DNA of 64,000 nucleotides, from NCBI RefSeq assembly GCF_040807025.1, contig NC_090952.1, positions 2,914,001-2,978,000 of the forward strand, given 5' to 3'. How positions within the stretch are numbered: position 1 is the first letter of the stretch; each line of letters begins with the position of its first letter. This DNA is from Struthio camelus. Taxonomy: Eukaryota > Chordata > Aves > Struthioniformes > Struthionidae. Positions 47,462 to 60,300 of the stretch are shown one piece after another. A program made the position numbers and the translations under genes. The notes under the pieces were generated by a model that was not told the DNA's origin, ran no database searches, and was given only the letters and a program-made list of their open reading frames with translations.

Positions 47462-48935
47462 GTATCAGTTTGCCGTTATCTTTGCTGCCTTACATCTCCC
47501 TTAGGCCTCCTCGTTGCAGTCTTTCTCCTTTCCCTTCCTCCCCTTAGACACGTCCTGTGTGGTTTCCAAGACATGTTAACCCCATCTTCTGTGCCCATAA
47601 CTGAGGCTCTAAAGGAAGGCAGGCAGACAGCAGGAAAAGGCGGCAAAAGGAAAAGAGCGGCTTTTTGATAGGAAGCCGACAGTCTTAAAACCCATTAGGC
47701 TAGTAACTGGGGTGGAGTTATCTCATCGAACTTTAGGAAGCCAAACTTAAGGTCTGAACTGCTTCTCCGGGCTCCCTCCCTAGGCTGTGGAGAAAAACGG
47801 GCCCTTCCAGAGAGCCCTTCACCCAATCGATCCCAGAGAGCGGTGGGACTGCAGAAGGACTGCACGTCTCTAGCCGTTATGTCTGCCACCGGAGGAAAAT
47901 GATAATCCTGTCTGAATGTAGTCTCAGGTGTGCAAGGAGTGTATCAAAGCATCTGGAAAGGACTCTCGCCACGTGGTGAGCCGAAATCCCGAATTCCAAT
48001 TGTGACTCTGTGAAATACTGGGGTGCCAGAGGATTTCCTGGAACTGAGAAAGAGGTAGAAAAGCATGAGCAGACTAGTCAAAGAGATGCCACTTTCCGTT
48101 AAAGGAACGGGAGCCTGGAGGAGGGCTCTTCAGGAAGGAAAAGAGACAGCTGAGAGAGGTAGGAGAGAGCTGCCTGGAACGAAGTGCTGTGGGAAAGGGG
48201 AACAAGGCAAGTCTCGGTGTCCTTCAACAGCAGCTGGAGCTAGGAGGTGCCATACTGGAAGAGAGAAGAAAAGGAGGTATTCTTTCAGCCCCAAAGGGTT
48301 GGAGAATGGAAGCAAATTAAAGGGCATGCTTGATTTGTGGCCACGTGGAGACAGGAGAGCGAAGTAGAATTGCTGCTCTAACTTGTGCTGTTGTTGTTGG
48401 TGGTGCTAGAAACAGATCCCCTCCGGTGAGGCACGGCGACACGAAGAAGTCATTGCCTAGTGAGGAGAACAACAGCTTCTTTGACTACTCCCTCAAGAAA
48501 AACATAAAATAAACACACTCCTTGTCTTGGTGTGTTTGCTTCGAGCCTAATTAGGAATAGTAGGAAAAAAATGACATCACATTCCCCAAGAAAAAACACT
48601 GGTATTTACTGCATTTGTTCCTTTAATGATTGGAGATGGGGGGGGGGGTCTTATTTAGGCTGTGTATTGGCTTTGGTACATCAGGAAAACGGGAGACCAA
48701 GCTGACCAAACAGTGTGTGTCCACTTGGCACGTTGTGAATAGCTCTCGAGATAACACTGACCTTAATGACTATGTCCCTAGTGAATAGAAAAGGGCACCT
48801 GCTCACATGCGGTTTTACACACGCACCCCCGCACCCCCCCCCAAATTAAGATGTAACTCTTAAATCCTATCCTAGGGGATCATCTTAATTATCTGCATGG
48901 CAGACAGCTACAGTTATTTTGGATGCCTTAGTGCA
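47462..48935. other. AT-richer island of unknown origin, unit 3
   Basis: Collinear with the other two; closer to unit 1 at the GCACGGCGACAC segment (about 48430) and in the G run (about 48639-48648). Confidence 0.45.
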
Positions 48936-49886
48936 TCATAGCGAGTGGGGTACCCCAGGGGTCGATACTGGCTTCGATCGTGTTCAAGTTGTTCCTCAGA
49001 AACTTGGCTGAAGGGACAGCGTGCGCCCTCAGCGAGTTTGCAGCTGTTCTGAACTGGGCGGTATGGTTGCAACCCTGGAGGGTTGTAGCGCCGTTCAGTG
49101 GGAGCTCGACAGGCTGGAGAGATGGGCAGAGGGGAAGCTCATGAAGTTCAAGCCAAGGAAGGGCAGAGTCCTGCCCTGCAGGAGAAACACCCTGGTGCAG
49201 CAGTACAGGCTAGGGAGTGAGGTGCTGGGAGTGCAGGTGGCCAGCAAGTTGAGCACGAGGCAGCAACGTGCCCTTGTGGCCAAGGCGGCCAACGATCTCC
49301 CGGGCTGCAGTAGGCAAAGCACTGGCAGCAGGTGGAGGGCGGTCATCCTCTCCCTCTCCTCAGCCCTGGTGAGGCCTCGCCTGGAGTCCCGGGTGCAGGG
49401 GTGGGCTCCCCAATACAAGAGAGACATGGAGCTAGTGCAGTGAGTGCAGCTGAGGGTTCCTCAGATGCTGAAGGGATGGGGGCATAGGAGGAAAGGCTGC
49501 GAGAGCTGGGCCTGTTCAGCGTGGAGAAGAGAAGACTGGGGGGGGGGGGGAGGATCTGACCAATGGGTATAAATATCTGAAGGGAGGGTGTCAAGAGGAT
49601 GGGGCCAGAGCCTTGTCAGAGGGGCCCACTGACAGGAGGAGAGGCAGTGAGCACAAACTGAAGCACAGGCAGGTCCGTCCGAACACGAGGACAAACGTCT
49701 TTGCTGTGGGAGTGACGGAGCGCTGGAACAGGCTGCCCAGCGAGGTCGTGCAGTCCCCATCCATGGGCATAGTCAAAAGGCATCTGGCTAGGGTGCTGGG
49801 CAACCCGCTCTAGGTGACCCCTCTGGATTGGACTAGATGACCTCCAGAGGTCCCTTCCAACCTCCACCGCTCTGTGAGTCTGTGAC
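48936..49886 (+). mobile_element. CR1 LINE remnant, plus strand, unit 3
   Basis: Duplicated copy. It keeps the RPNTRTNVF version of unit 1 and has its own G run of about 12 near 49538-49549. Confidence 0.92.
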
Positions 49887-50625
49887 CAGAGCCCCATGGA
49901 GGCGCAGCGGCAGACAGAGGTGGCCGAGGGGCAGGCAGCCGTGCGGGCCTGAAGGGATGTGCCCTGCCCCTCCCTAGGGCGGCGGGTCACAGCAGGGTCC
50001 TTTGTGACCCCGTGGTGCCCCATGGTGTTGTTGGGCACCACTATGGCATGAGCAAGGCAGTGTCCGGGAGGATGGCAACAGGAAAGGAAGGAGCACGCAG
50101 GGCTGCTGAAGGAGCCCTTGAGCGCGCGATGTCTTTCCCTGTCGCCCCGGGCAGCCCCGCAGTGCGAGGCGTTTCCCCAAGGCACCCCCAGCTCAGACCT
50201 GGGTAAGAGGGCTGGGGCTGGGGCTGAGCAGCTCCCCAGGGCCTCAAGGGGGCCCTTGGCCATGGCCATGGCCAGGAGAGGAAGGAGCAGGCAGGGTGAT
50301 GGGGTGGGGCTGGAGCTAAGGTGCAGGAGAGCTGGCGCCAGGGCCCAGCACACCTGCAGCGGGCAGGGGGACGCCAATGTCCCGCAGGGAACCACCCTCT
50401 GCTGGTGGGGTTAGCGAAAGGTTTTCCTTCCAAGAACATCTTGGCAAAGCCTGCGGGCATTTTCCAAATGACACCTTTTGCATGGAAAAGCCACAGCCGT
50501 GGGCTCGGCCTTCTCCAGCCAGGCTGTCTGCTAAGCCCAGGGGGACAGTGCAACTGTTTCCAGGTGCCAGGCCCGGCCTTAGGCTCCTCCATTCCCAACC
50601 TCCCCCTTTTCTTCCTCCCTGCAGG
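49887..50625 (+). promoter_or_regulatory. 5' flank of gene copy 3, possible noncoding 5' exon
   Basis: Same donor (about 50202/50203) and acceptor (ending 50624) as in the other copies, with the CGTGGTGCC version shared with copy 2. Confidence 0.45.
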
Positions 50626-51370
50626 ATGGAGAGGAGACCTCCCAGGCACCCCCGGGTGGCCTGGGAGAAGGATGGCTCCGTCAGCCGCCCTAGGGTGGCT
50701 TTGAAGGAGAAGAAGGATGGCTCCATCAGCTGCCCTAGAGCAGCTTTGAAGGAGAAGGAGGAGGATGGACCCCCCAGGCACCCCAGGGTGGCCTGGGAGA
50801 AGAAGGATGGCTCCGTCAGCCACCCTAGGGCGGCTTTGAAGGAGAAGGAGGAGGATGGACCCCCCAGGCACCCCAGGGTGGCCTGGGAGAAGAAGGATGG
50901 CTCCGTCAGCTGCCCTAGGGCAGCTTTGAAGGAGAAGGATGGACCCCCCAGGCACCCCAGGGTGGCCTGGGAGAAGGAAAAGGAGGATGGCTCCGTCAGC
51001 TGCCCTGAGGTGGCTTTGAAGGAGGAAGATAGATCCCCCAGGCTCCCAAGGGTGGCCTGGGAGGAGGATGAGAAGGATGGCTCCCTCAGCTGCCCTAGGG
51101 TGTCTTTGAAGGAGGAGGAGGAGGATGGACCTCCCAGGCACCCAAAGGAAGCCTTGGAGGAGGAGGAGGAGGAGGACGGAGGCCCTTCAGAGAGCCACCC
51201 CATGAGGGCCTCGGAAGAGGAGGAAGAGGAAGAGGAGGAGGAGGACGAAGACGAGGAGGAGGAGGAGGAGGAGGAGGGTGGACCCTCCACCTCCACCAGG
51301 GTTGCCTGGGAGGAGGAGGAGGAGGAGGATGGAGGCCCTTCAGGGAGCAGCTCGCAGCCGGAGCAGTGCT
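50626..51370 (+). repeat. Coding repeat in exon 1 of copy 3
   Basis: Two codons shorter than in the other copies. A Lys codon is missing in the first half-unit (AWEKDGSVS), another difference lies in the GAG tract (about 51210-51280), which is also interrupted by GAA codons. One SRPRAA unit reads SHPRAA. Confidence 0.85.
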
Positions 51371-54300
51371 TGCCCCAGCCATTGCAGCCAGGTGAGCGAG
51401 TGGGCACCCCTGGGCTGGGCAGGACCGGGGGCTGCGAGCGCACCCGGCAGGCTGGCATGCGGGGTCCCCAGGAGCCTGGTGGCCCGGCGGTGCCTGAATG
51501 CCGGGGCCTGCTCTGAGCTTGGGAGCCAGCCCCCAGGAGCGCATCCCCCCCAGGGGGCCGGGGGGCGGTGGAGAGGAGCAAAGGGGACACAGCTCCTGCT
51601 CCACGGCCCAGGCAGGGGCAGGCAGCTCGGCTGGCGGGAGACAGAGCTTTGCAGCCTGCGCGCGAGCAGGTTTCTCAAGGGGACGCGCTTGGGGCTTTCC
51701 CCCGTGGGCTGGGCTCCAGCCTCGCCGCCTGCCTGCTGGGCACCTCCTGGACAGGCCTCAACTGGTTCCTGTCTGCTGCCAGCCCCGACAGCTCTGCCCA
51801 CTCTCTTTCTTGGTCACATCTAGGGCAGCTTCTGCCAGGAGAGGAGGAAGCCCTGGGAAGCATGCGCACCTTTCTGCGAAGCGGAGGCAAGGTAACGGCA
51901 GGCACTTGTGCCTGGGCTGTGCCTGCATCTCCCGGTGGGCGGCCCCTGCACGTGCAACGCTCAGGCGGCCCCGCAAGGGCTGCTGGCTGTGCAGAGCTGC
52001 TCCCGTACGGGCACGCCACGCACCGCTGCGTGGCCGCAAACGCTCCGGTGCTGCTGCCCATGCCTCTGGCGCACTTACGCTCTCCGTCTCTCTCCTGCTG
52101 CTGCCAGGGAGAGGCCGAGAAGCTGCAGTTTCTGGCCGACGTCTGCATCCTCTGCAGAGGCGCCAGCACGGATGTCTTGCTGCGGGTCCTGCTTTTCCTG
52201 TGCAGGGTGGATCTGGCAAAGGCAATCGAGGTGAGGGCGCAGGCCGGGGCCTGGGGGAGTGGGCAAGCCTAGCCGGGCACTGGCACACCAGGGAGGCCAG
52301 GACTGGGGTGCGTGAGCGTGGGAAGGTGGGGAGCCCTTGCTCGTGAGCGCAGCGCTGCCCACTGCAGGGCTCCAGAAGCCACCGAGAGCGGGGCAACGAG
52401 GGGGCTGCCCTGGGTGCCAGCGCTGGGGTGCGACGGGGGCACCTGGGCTCTGCCAGCCTGGCAGGCTCCTCGCTGGCTGCTGACAGCTCCCACGCCGCGT
52501 CCTCGCTGCGCTCTCCAGGTGCTGTTGCGAGAGGAGCCCGTGGAGCAGCTGAGCACTGCGGTGCGGCAGCAAGCCTTCCTCGCCATCGCTGCAATGAGGT
52601 AGCTGCCCCAGCCCCTGCCTTGCTCAAGGCCTCCACAGCCTACGGACCTGACGGCACCAGCTGCAGCTGGGCGGCATCTCCCGTTCGGGGGGAGTCTGAG
52701 CGAGGCGTCTGCGGGGCCTCTGCTCTCCCCTGCACGGGCCTTGACAGTGCTGGAGACGGGAGGGCAGAGAGGGCCCCGGAGCCCTGTCCAGTGTCTCCGG
52801 ACTTTGCTCACGAAGGCTGAGGCAGGAGCTGCAGAGGGTATCGGGCACATGCTGCCGGACCGTCCTCTGTCCCTGGGCCAGCATCACAGGAGGAAGAGGC
52901 GCCTCCCCAGGGGCCTCCCCACCTCGCTCCCCTAGCAGCATAGGCTCTGCCGCCCACCAGCTCTGGAGGTGCCACCGTCAGCCCCCGGCTCTGAGCAGCG
53001 CCTCTCCCTCCTTGCAGCAAAGCGAAGCTGGTGCTAGATCGCAACCAGCAGACAAGCCTCCTCCAGTCCTGCTTCTGCGCGGTCTTCTTCCTTCCTCCGA
53101 CAGAGCACATGCAGAGCCTGCAGGCTGCCCTCTACTCCAAGGTACGCCCTGGCCGAGGGCTGCAGAGCCCGACAGTCCCCCTGGGCTGGTCCCCGGCTGC
53201 TCTGTGCCGAGAGATGAACGCAAGCTCCAAGCCAGAGCAGCACTGCAGCGTGGCTTTCCCACCCTCGTGCCTTTTCCCCCTTGCCCTGGCGATGGCCCCG
53301 CGTAGTGTCGCCGAGCTGGTCCTCGTGCGGCAGCTCCTCTGCCCTAAGCCTCTCCCTGGGCACCGCAGGGCCCTGGGTGTCCCCCTCAGGCTGCAGGGAT
53401 TCAAGCCCCTCTCCTGCAGGCAGGGGGCTCCAGGGAAGAAGTGCCACAAGCCTCTGTCTTCCTTGCAGACGCTGGCTGCCCTGGACAGCATGCTGCAGGC
53501 GCTGGTGCTCACATGTCTCTCGCCTGCTCTCCTGGAGCTGCAGAACATCCTGCAGGTGTGGCATTTAGGCAAAGAGTGGCCTTCACAGGGACTGTTTCTC
53601 ACCCCAAAACAAAGGGACTCTCTGGAGGGGACCTCCCTCTGCTCGGCCCCGCAGCGCTAGGGGCAGAGAGCATGCCGCAGGGAGAGGAGCGTCTCCCTCG
53701 GGGGAGCGAGGCTTCCCCACCGTGCTCTTCTGCAAGCCCAGGGTCTCCTGGCTGCAGTCAAGAGTCCTTTCTTGCCCACCCGACTCCTGCAGTGGAAGGC
53801 AAAGCCCTAACCCCTGGCCCTCCGCGACAGGAGGGCCCAGCGGGCCCTTTCTGGCAAGCAGCAGAGGCTGCAGGAGCCACGGGAGCCTGCTGCCTGCCCG
53901 GCTCCAGCCGCTCAGCCGAGGGGACTTGTCCCTAGTTTGGGGGGACTCGCAAGGCAAGAACCCACTTACGGGCTTTGCTCCTGCTCCCAGGAGCTGAAGG
54001 GCAAAGCCGAGCAGGCATCAGCAGAGCTGCCTCGCTTGCAGCAGCTGGCAGGTCACCGCGCAGACCAGCAGCTTTTCTCCTCCCAGGTCCTGCTGCCCTT
54101 CCTCCGGTCCAAGCAAGCAGCCACGCGCCAGAGGGCTGTGGGGCGCATTGCCGAGCTCACGCAGCTCCTGGTCATCCCTCCCTTGCTCAAGGTAAGCCGC
54201 CTCAGGACCAGGCAACCTCCAGGCGCCCCATCACCCCTCCATGGTGCTCCGGAGCCTTCTGCAGCTCCGCGCTGCCTCCAAGGGAAGCCTGGCTACAAGG

Positions 54301-57300
54301 TAGGGCACCCAGCAAGGCCCTGCCCCGAAGCTATGCTCTTGGCCATGCCTCGGTGGGCTTCCTCCTGCAGGCCCTGCTCTCTCAGACGCCACCTCTGCTC
54401 GCAGCCCTGGGCAGGGCAGCACTGCCCTGGGCACACGCTGTGGGCCCAACAGCTCTGGCAGCCCTCCCTGCCCAGCCCCTTTGGTAGGCCCTCCACAGCT
54501 CCCGCTCACCTGCGGTCCAGTCACGGCTTAAACGTGGCCTCGGGGCTTTGGTGGCAAGCAGCACCCTTCAGCCCTGCCTCCCTCCCCCAGGTCCGCTCGC
54601 CCTTGGAAGGAAGCAGTGACGGCCCTGACGACTGCAGGAGGAAGCAGTTCTCCATCCTGGGTGGGCTGGTGGGACACGTCATCCTGTGCTGTGCCTGCCA
54701 GGACCAAGGCACCAGTCACGGAGCTGCAGAAGCTCTTCACCACCTGTACACGTTCATCCTACAGGAAGAAAGTAAGAGAAGCGGCCGCAGGCTGAGTCCT
54801 CCCACACACGCACAGAGCCAGGCAAGGGCAGGCAAGACACCGTGCTGCCTCAGCCGCTCTCCGCAGCAGCAGCAAAGAGCCAGAAACTCCTGCCTTGTAG
54901 GCGCAGGGCAAGCACTGCGTAAAGGCCAGGGCCCACAGAGGCCAGGCTCAGCGTAGCGGGCCCGTAAGCAGGAGGCCACGGGGGATGTGATCTGCAGCCA
55001 GCTCTCTGGGGAGAGAGGGGGCATGCACACACTACTTAATAAGCAGCAGCCACCTCCTAGACTTCACGCAGGGCCGTCAGCTGCCTTGCTGGAATCCCTC
55101 GCCCGCTTACCAACGGGCTGGAAAACCTTCAGCAGCCCCTGCTCCTCTTAGGGCTTCTGTCTCGCTTCCTACTAGAACGGCTGCTCAAACGCCTCTGCCT
55201 CGTGGTAGTCTTAAAAGCCGTTTCCCCTCCCACCTGCCTTGCGATAGGCCCAGGACTTCCCTGGAAAGCCTGCTCCCCATCCATTTCTGGCACGCCTGCT
55301 TTCTCTGCCAGCAACGTTTCTCGCTGAGGCCTGCAGGGTACCACCTCTGAGTCACCATCCTCCCTCCTAATTGCCCTGTGTCTCCCCTCCTGTCCAGGCA
55401 TGGGGCTGTCCCAGGATAGCCCAAAGCACCTGCAGATCCAAAAGGACAGGGAAGAGGCAAAAAGCCGCCTTTCGCCGCCCAACAACGTTAGGGAAATCAC
55501 CGCGGTAAGGAGCGCCTCCGTTGCTGGGACTGCCGGCCGTGGGGTCAGCACGATGCTCAGATGAACAGAGGGACCCTTTGACAGGGGGACTAACGGGTGC
55601 TTGCCGTCATCGGGCAGGGGGCTCACCTTGTTCTTGAGCATGGACTAGCCACAAGTTTGTGGCCTGGCCCCCTCCCCCCCCCCCACCAGAGCTCTGCTTC
55701 CCCACAGGAGCAGCAGAGGGGCACCCTGAGCCCAACCGCCCACTTCCGGCCTGGGGCCATCACCCAGCCCAGCTCAACCCCTGCTCCTGGCTCTCCTGGC
55801 AGCACAGAGGCAGCACTGCCACACGTTTCTCTCCAGAGCCGCGCTCACTGCTCAGCTGGGCAGCAGCCAGCAGCACGAGGGCACTGCGTGTGATGCATCT
55901 CTCTTCCCTGCCTCCTTTGTCCTCTAGATGTTTGCAAAATACCTCCAGGCCTCGGAGAGAGCAGATCTCATTGTCGTAGCCATCAGGGCCATGAGCTGCT
56001 CCAGTGCCTTTGTCACACAGGCAGCCGCTCACATGCTGGATGTGCTGGTGACAGAGGACGCCTCTCAGCTGAAGCACGTAAGTCGCCTGCGGCTGGCATG
56101 GCTGGGGCTCGAGCCCTGCAGGGCATTGTTTTCCCTCTGAACGCAGGTCTCCCCCCTAGGCACCTAAGAGCCTTTGAGGCCAGCACGGAGCAGTGGGAAG
56201 GGAAGCAGTTGTCGGTGGGAGCTGGAGAAATGCCTCCCTCCATGCCATGTCCCCTGCAGGTGGCCAACATCATGAGGTGCATCTGCAGCTGCCTGATGGC
56301 CATCAAAGAGGTGTCTGCCCGGCACAGCGTGAACAGGGCTCTTCTGGAGCTGACCTGCGCATACCCTCACGAGGCAGTCGTGAGCCTCTTGCACTGTTCG
56401 CCGACATGCAACAGGTACGGGGCTCAGCTGCCTGCAGGGCTCAGGGCCCAGCAGCCTTGGGAGCTCATGCCATGGGGGCTACCAGAGAGGTGGAGATCTC
56501 CAGGACCCCCGCTGAGGGACTGGCCCCAGTGCTGGTGCATGAGGCAGGGCTGCAGCAGGCAGAGGTGATCAGGCCTGCCTGGAGCGCTGCTCGAGTGAGC
56601 CGCAGAGCCTGGCTGCCTTGGTGCCTGCCTGCGCCATAAGGAACTGCAGCTCGGCCACGTGCTGCTGGTGGGGCAGGGCGCGCTGGCTGTTGCTAGCAAA
56701 GGGCAGTGGGCAGAGGCAGGGCTGGTGGCCAGCCTGGGCCCTCCAGGGTAGCCAGGCCACGGCGCGCCCAAGGCAGCCTGCTGACAGAGCGCTCGGGGCC
56801 TACAGCGCTGCCAAGGCCATGTGGCGGGTGATGGTCTCGGAGCCCGGCGCTGCAGAGAAGGTGCTGCCCCAACTACTGAGGCTGCTGGAGGACTCTGGGA
56901 CCCAGGCTGCTGGACCACTGGGCAAGACATCCGCCTTCATCGGGAACAACGCGGGCATCCTTTCGTGGGCTGTGAGTTTCCAGGCGAGGCCTCCATCACC
57001 TTCAGGGCTGCGCTTGCCTCCCCAGGCAAGAGGCAGCGCTCCCTTTCGCCCTCCCCATCTGCCCCCCAAGATGTCACCTCCCACAGGGCACACACACCTC
57101 AGGGCCATGGCCAGCAGGGCTCTGCCCAGCGTCTAGCCTCTGCTGGGCCAGTGCACTGGGCTGCCGAGCACCGCCTGGAGCCCTGCGCGCACAAGCTCGG
57201 GGCCTGCCTGGGCAGCTCTCTGGCCTCCTGGGTCTCTGCATCTCCTGGCCTTCCTCAGCAGGCTGGAAGCTTGTGCTAGGGGCAGGCTTAGCGGTTGGGA

Positions 57301-60300
57301 CAGGGTTCAGGGCCAGGCAGGGCCCACGCACAGCCCAAGCAGGCTGCAAGGGCTGACACAGGAGATAACGCGAGAGCCGCCCCCCTCCCCCCCCCGGCCC
57401 AGGTTGATGTCCATGCCCACGCAGGAAGGCTCGATGGGCCCATGCCACAAACAGGAGCTGAGCCTCAAGAGCTTCCATGACTTAGCCCTGCCCAGACAGC
57501 CAGGCCGCGCGCACACCGCGCTGCATCTGCTGGGGCACAGGGCAGCGCCTGAGCCTCACGCCCCAAGCTCGGCCAGGGCAACACCGTCTCACCACTGACA
57601 ACCGTCTCTTGGGTGTTTGTTGCAGGCAACCAGGGCGCTGCACGAGATTCTCCATCAGCCCCTCTGCCCCCAGGAGGTGAAGCTCTTTTTCCCCCAACTC
57701 CTCCTGGCACTGCTCTTCCGCATTTCCCTCGCTCTCGAGATGATGCCAGAGGAGGTTGCTGTCTTCTGGGGGCAATGCCAACAGCATCAGGCTGCTGCCT
57801 CCAGCCCCACCAGGTACTGCCTCCCACTTCCCCCACCTCTGCCCTGCACCTGGAGCCAAGGCCAGGGCTCCCAGGGTGACCTGGCCTTTTCTCTGCGGGC
57901 AGGTGCGCAGCAGAGGCCATGAAAGCACTGCTCTGCTGGGCCAACTACAAGAGCCAAGTGCTTGCCCTGGAGAGCAAGGGCGCCTGGGACATGCTCCTCA
58001 CTGCCGCCACCCACCACTGCGGAGTGGCTTTGCTGGCCATGTGAGAGCCCCCTTCTCCCCGCTCTCCCCTAGCCCTTCTCCCCACTGATGGGACGCCCTA
58101 CACAACCCCCTTCCTCGTGGCTGACAGGCCGGCCCCAGCTCTCCACAAAGGAGCTGCACTCTCAGCCCTTGTCACTGAGGGATGGCACAGGGGAACGGCA
58201 AAGGGCTGGGTGTGGATTCGGGGGGTGGTCTCGCTCTGTCGCTGCCCAGCTCTGAGAGCTCCTCTCCTGGAGGAGAGCTGGTGTTACCAGGCACAAAAGA
58301 GGGTGATGCACAGCAGCAGTCGCCTCCCCCACCCCCACCAAGGGCAGCCCAGCAGGGAAGGGGCAGGAGGCACAGGGGAACACTGCAAGAGCCCGGGGGG
58401 TGGGGGCACGGGGCAGGACTCCACAGTGCGCAGGACATGGGCTGTGCTGCAAGGCAGACTTCAGGGCAGGAAGGGAGCTTCTCCAGCCTCCTCCACCAAA
58501 ACGAGCCTCCTCCTGTTGGACACTGCCTTTCTAATGGCAAGCTGGGGTGGCAAGACACCACACCTCCAGGAGCAAATGCTGCTGCCTGCTGGAGCTGAGC
58601 ACAAACATGGCCTCACCCTGCCTGGCCTGTGGGAGAACACCTAGACTGGGCAGTGCCATGCCACAAGAGGTTGGCCTGCCCTGCTCAAGGCCAACACTAC
58701 CTTCTTCCCCCTGCCAGAGAGATGAGGAAGGCCCCCAGGCCCCAGCGTGCCTACATCTTCCACCACCTGCTAGAGCTGCTCAGCAGGGAGAAGCCCTCCC
58801 ATGAGATCCCTGCTATGGCTTTCCTCGTCGAGGTGAGCTCAGCAGCCAGCGCTGCATCTCTGGGGTGCCTCAAACCACTCTGCTCTCTTGTGCCCACCAC
58901 TGCACCGTGGGTGGCAATGAATGGAGCGGGGTGGTGGGTGCACTCCGAGCAGTACCTCGGTCCATTTCTGGTGGGGGAACGCTTGCCACTACCTGTCTTT
59001 CCTATCTATCTGCTTTGTGCCTGCTCTCCCTACTCAACTGCTCCTCAGAGGCATGACAGTAAGAGGCTGCAGCTGGTGGCCAGGCCTGGAGGAACAAGCG
59101 AGCTAGCTGCACAGCGTGCCCTGAGGCACAGGACAGGGCCACAGGGGCTCTCCCAACCACTGCTGCCTTGCCCGGGTCTGGTGGCCTTGCCCTCAGCTGG
59201 TGGTTGGATCCAGCACTGCAGGATATGGGGAGTCCTGCAGCTTTGTCAGTCTGCCACTGCTGTGTGTGTTTCAGCTGCTGGGCTGTGCTGACCTCAGGGG
59301 AGAGGACCATCACATCCTGAACCTCTTCCTGAGATACCTGCAAAGCCAGAGCTCAGTGATGCGCAGGCTGGTGTTCAGGGGCCTCCTCAGGCTGTGGGAG
59401 AGACCTGAGATGGTGAGCGAGCGGGGACAGCCAGCTGAAGCCATGCCAGAGGCCTGGGGCTGGGTAGGAGGGGCTGGGTAACTCCGTAGCTTACAACTCA
59501 GGAGCTGTCCTCTTCCTCTGCCCACTTTGGGAGTCCTTTGGGACAGGGCCCTGGCTCTGCTGCACAAGGAGAAAGGCACCGGTGCCGGCAGCAGACCCAG
59601 ACCCTGGCCCTGCACCAAGCAAGCCACCTCCAAACCACCTCAGTCACGAGAATGCTGTGCTGAAGGAAGTTGCCGCCTTTCCCACAGGCAAGGAAAATGC
59701 AGGCCCTCTTGCCAGCCCTCATGGAGAGCCTGCAGGACGCAGACAGGGACATCCGCGAGAAGGCCCTAGCTCTGCTCAGCCGCATGATCCATCTCCTGGA
59801 CGGGCAGAGGGCCAGCCTCATCGTTCCGCAGCTGGCTGAGAAACTCTTGCCACTCTTCGATGATGTAAGGCTCGGGGGAGAGTCGGGCGCCCGCTGGACG
59901 CTGGGTCCCCCAGGATCTGATGCGGATGGCCAGCCCAGGCTGCTCCAGCCACATTGAGCCCCTTGCCCATCGTGGTTTTGGAGCAGCCAGGGCTGAGCTC
60001 CTCTCCTCTTCCTTCCCACCAGGAGTCCGGCTGCGTCAGAAACCTCTCCATCAACCTCCTGAAAGATATGATGACAATGGTAGCGGGCACCACAAGAAAA
60101 CTGATGAGGAAGCAAGTGCAGAGGAGCCTGCTCCTCCTCTTCTTCCACTTGCACGACCAGGTCCAGAGCGTGGCCCAGGTGTGGATTTCTGACCTGACCA
60201 GTCATTGCGGGAGGGCAATGCTGACCCCCTCCCCACCTTGGCTGGGCCTCAGCATCAAGAGCAAAGGCTGCCAGCAGTCGCTCCCTTTGAATGGGTGTTA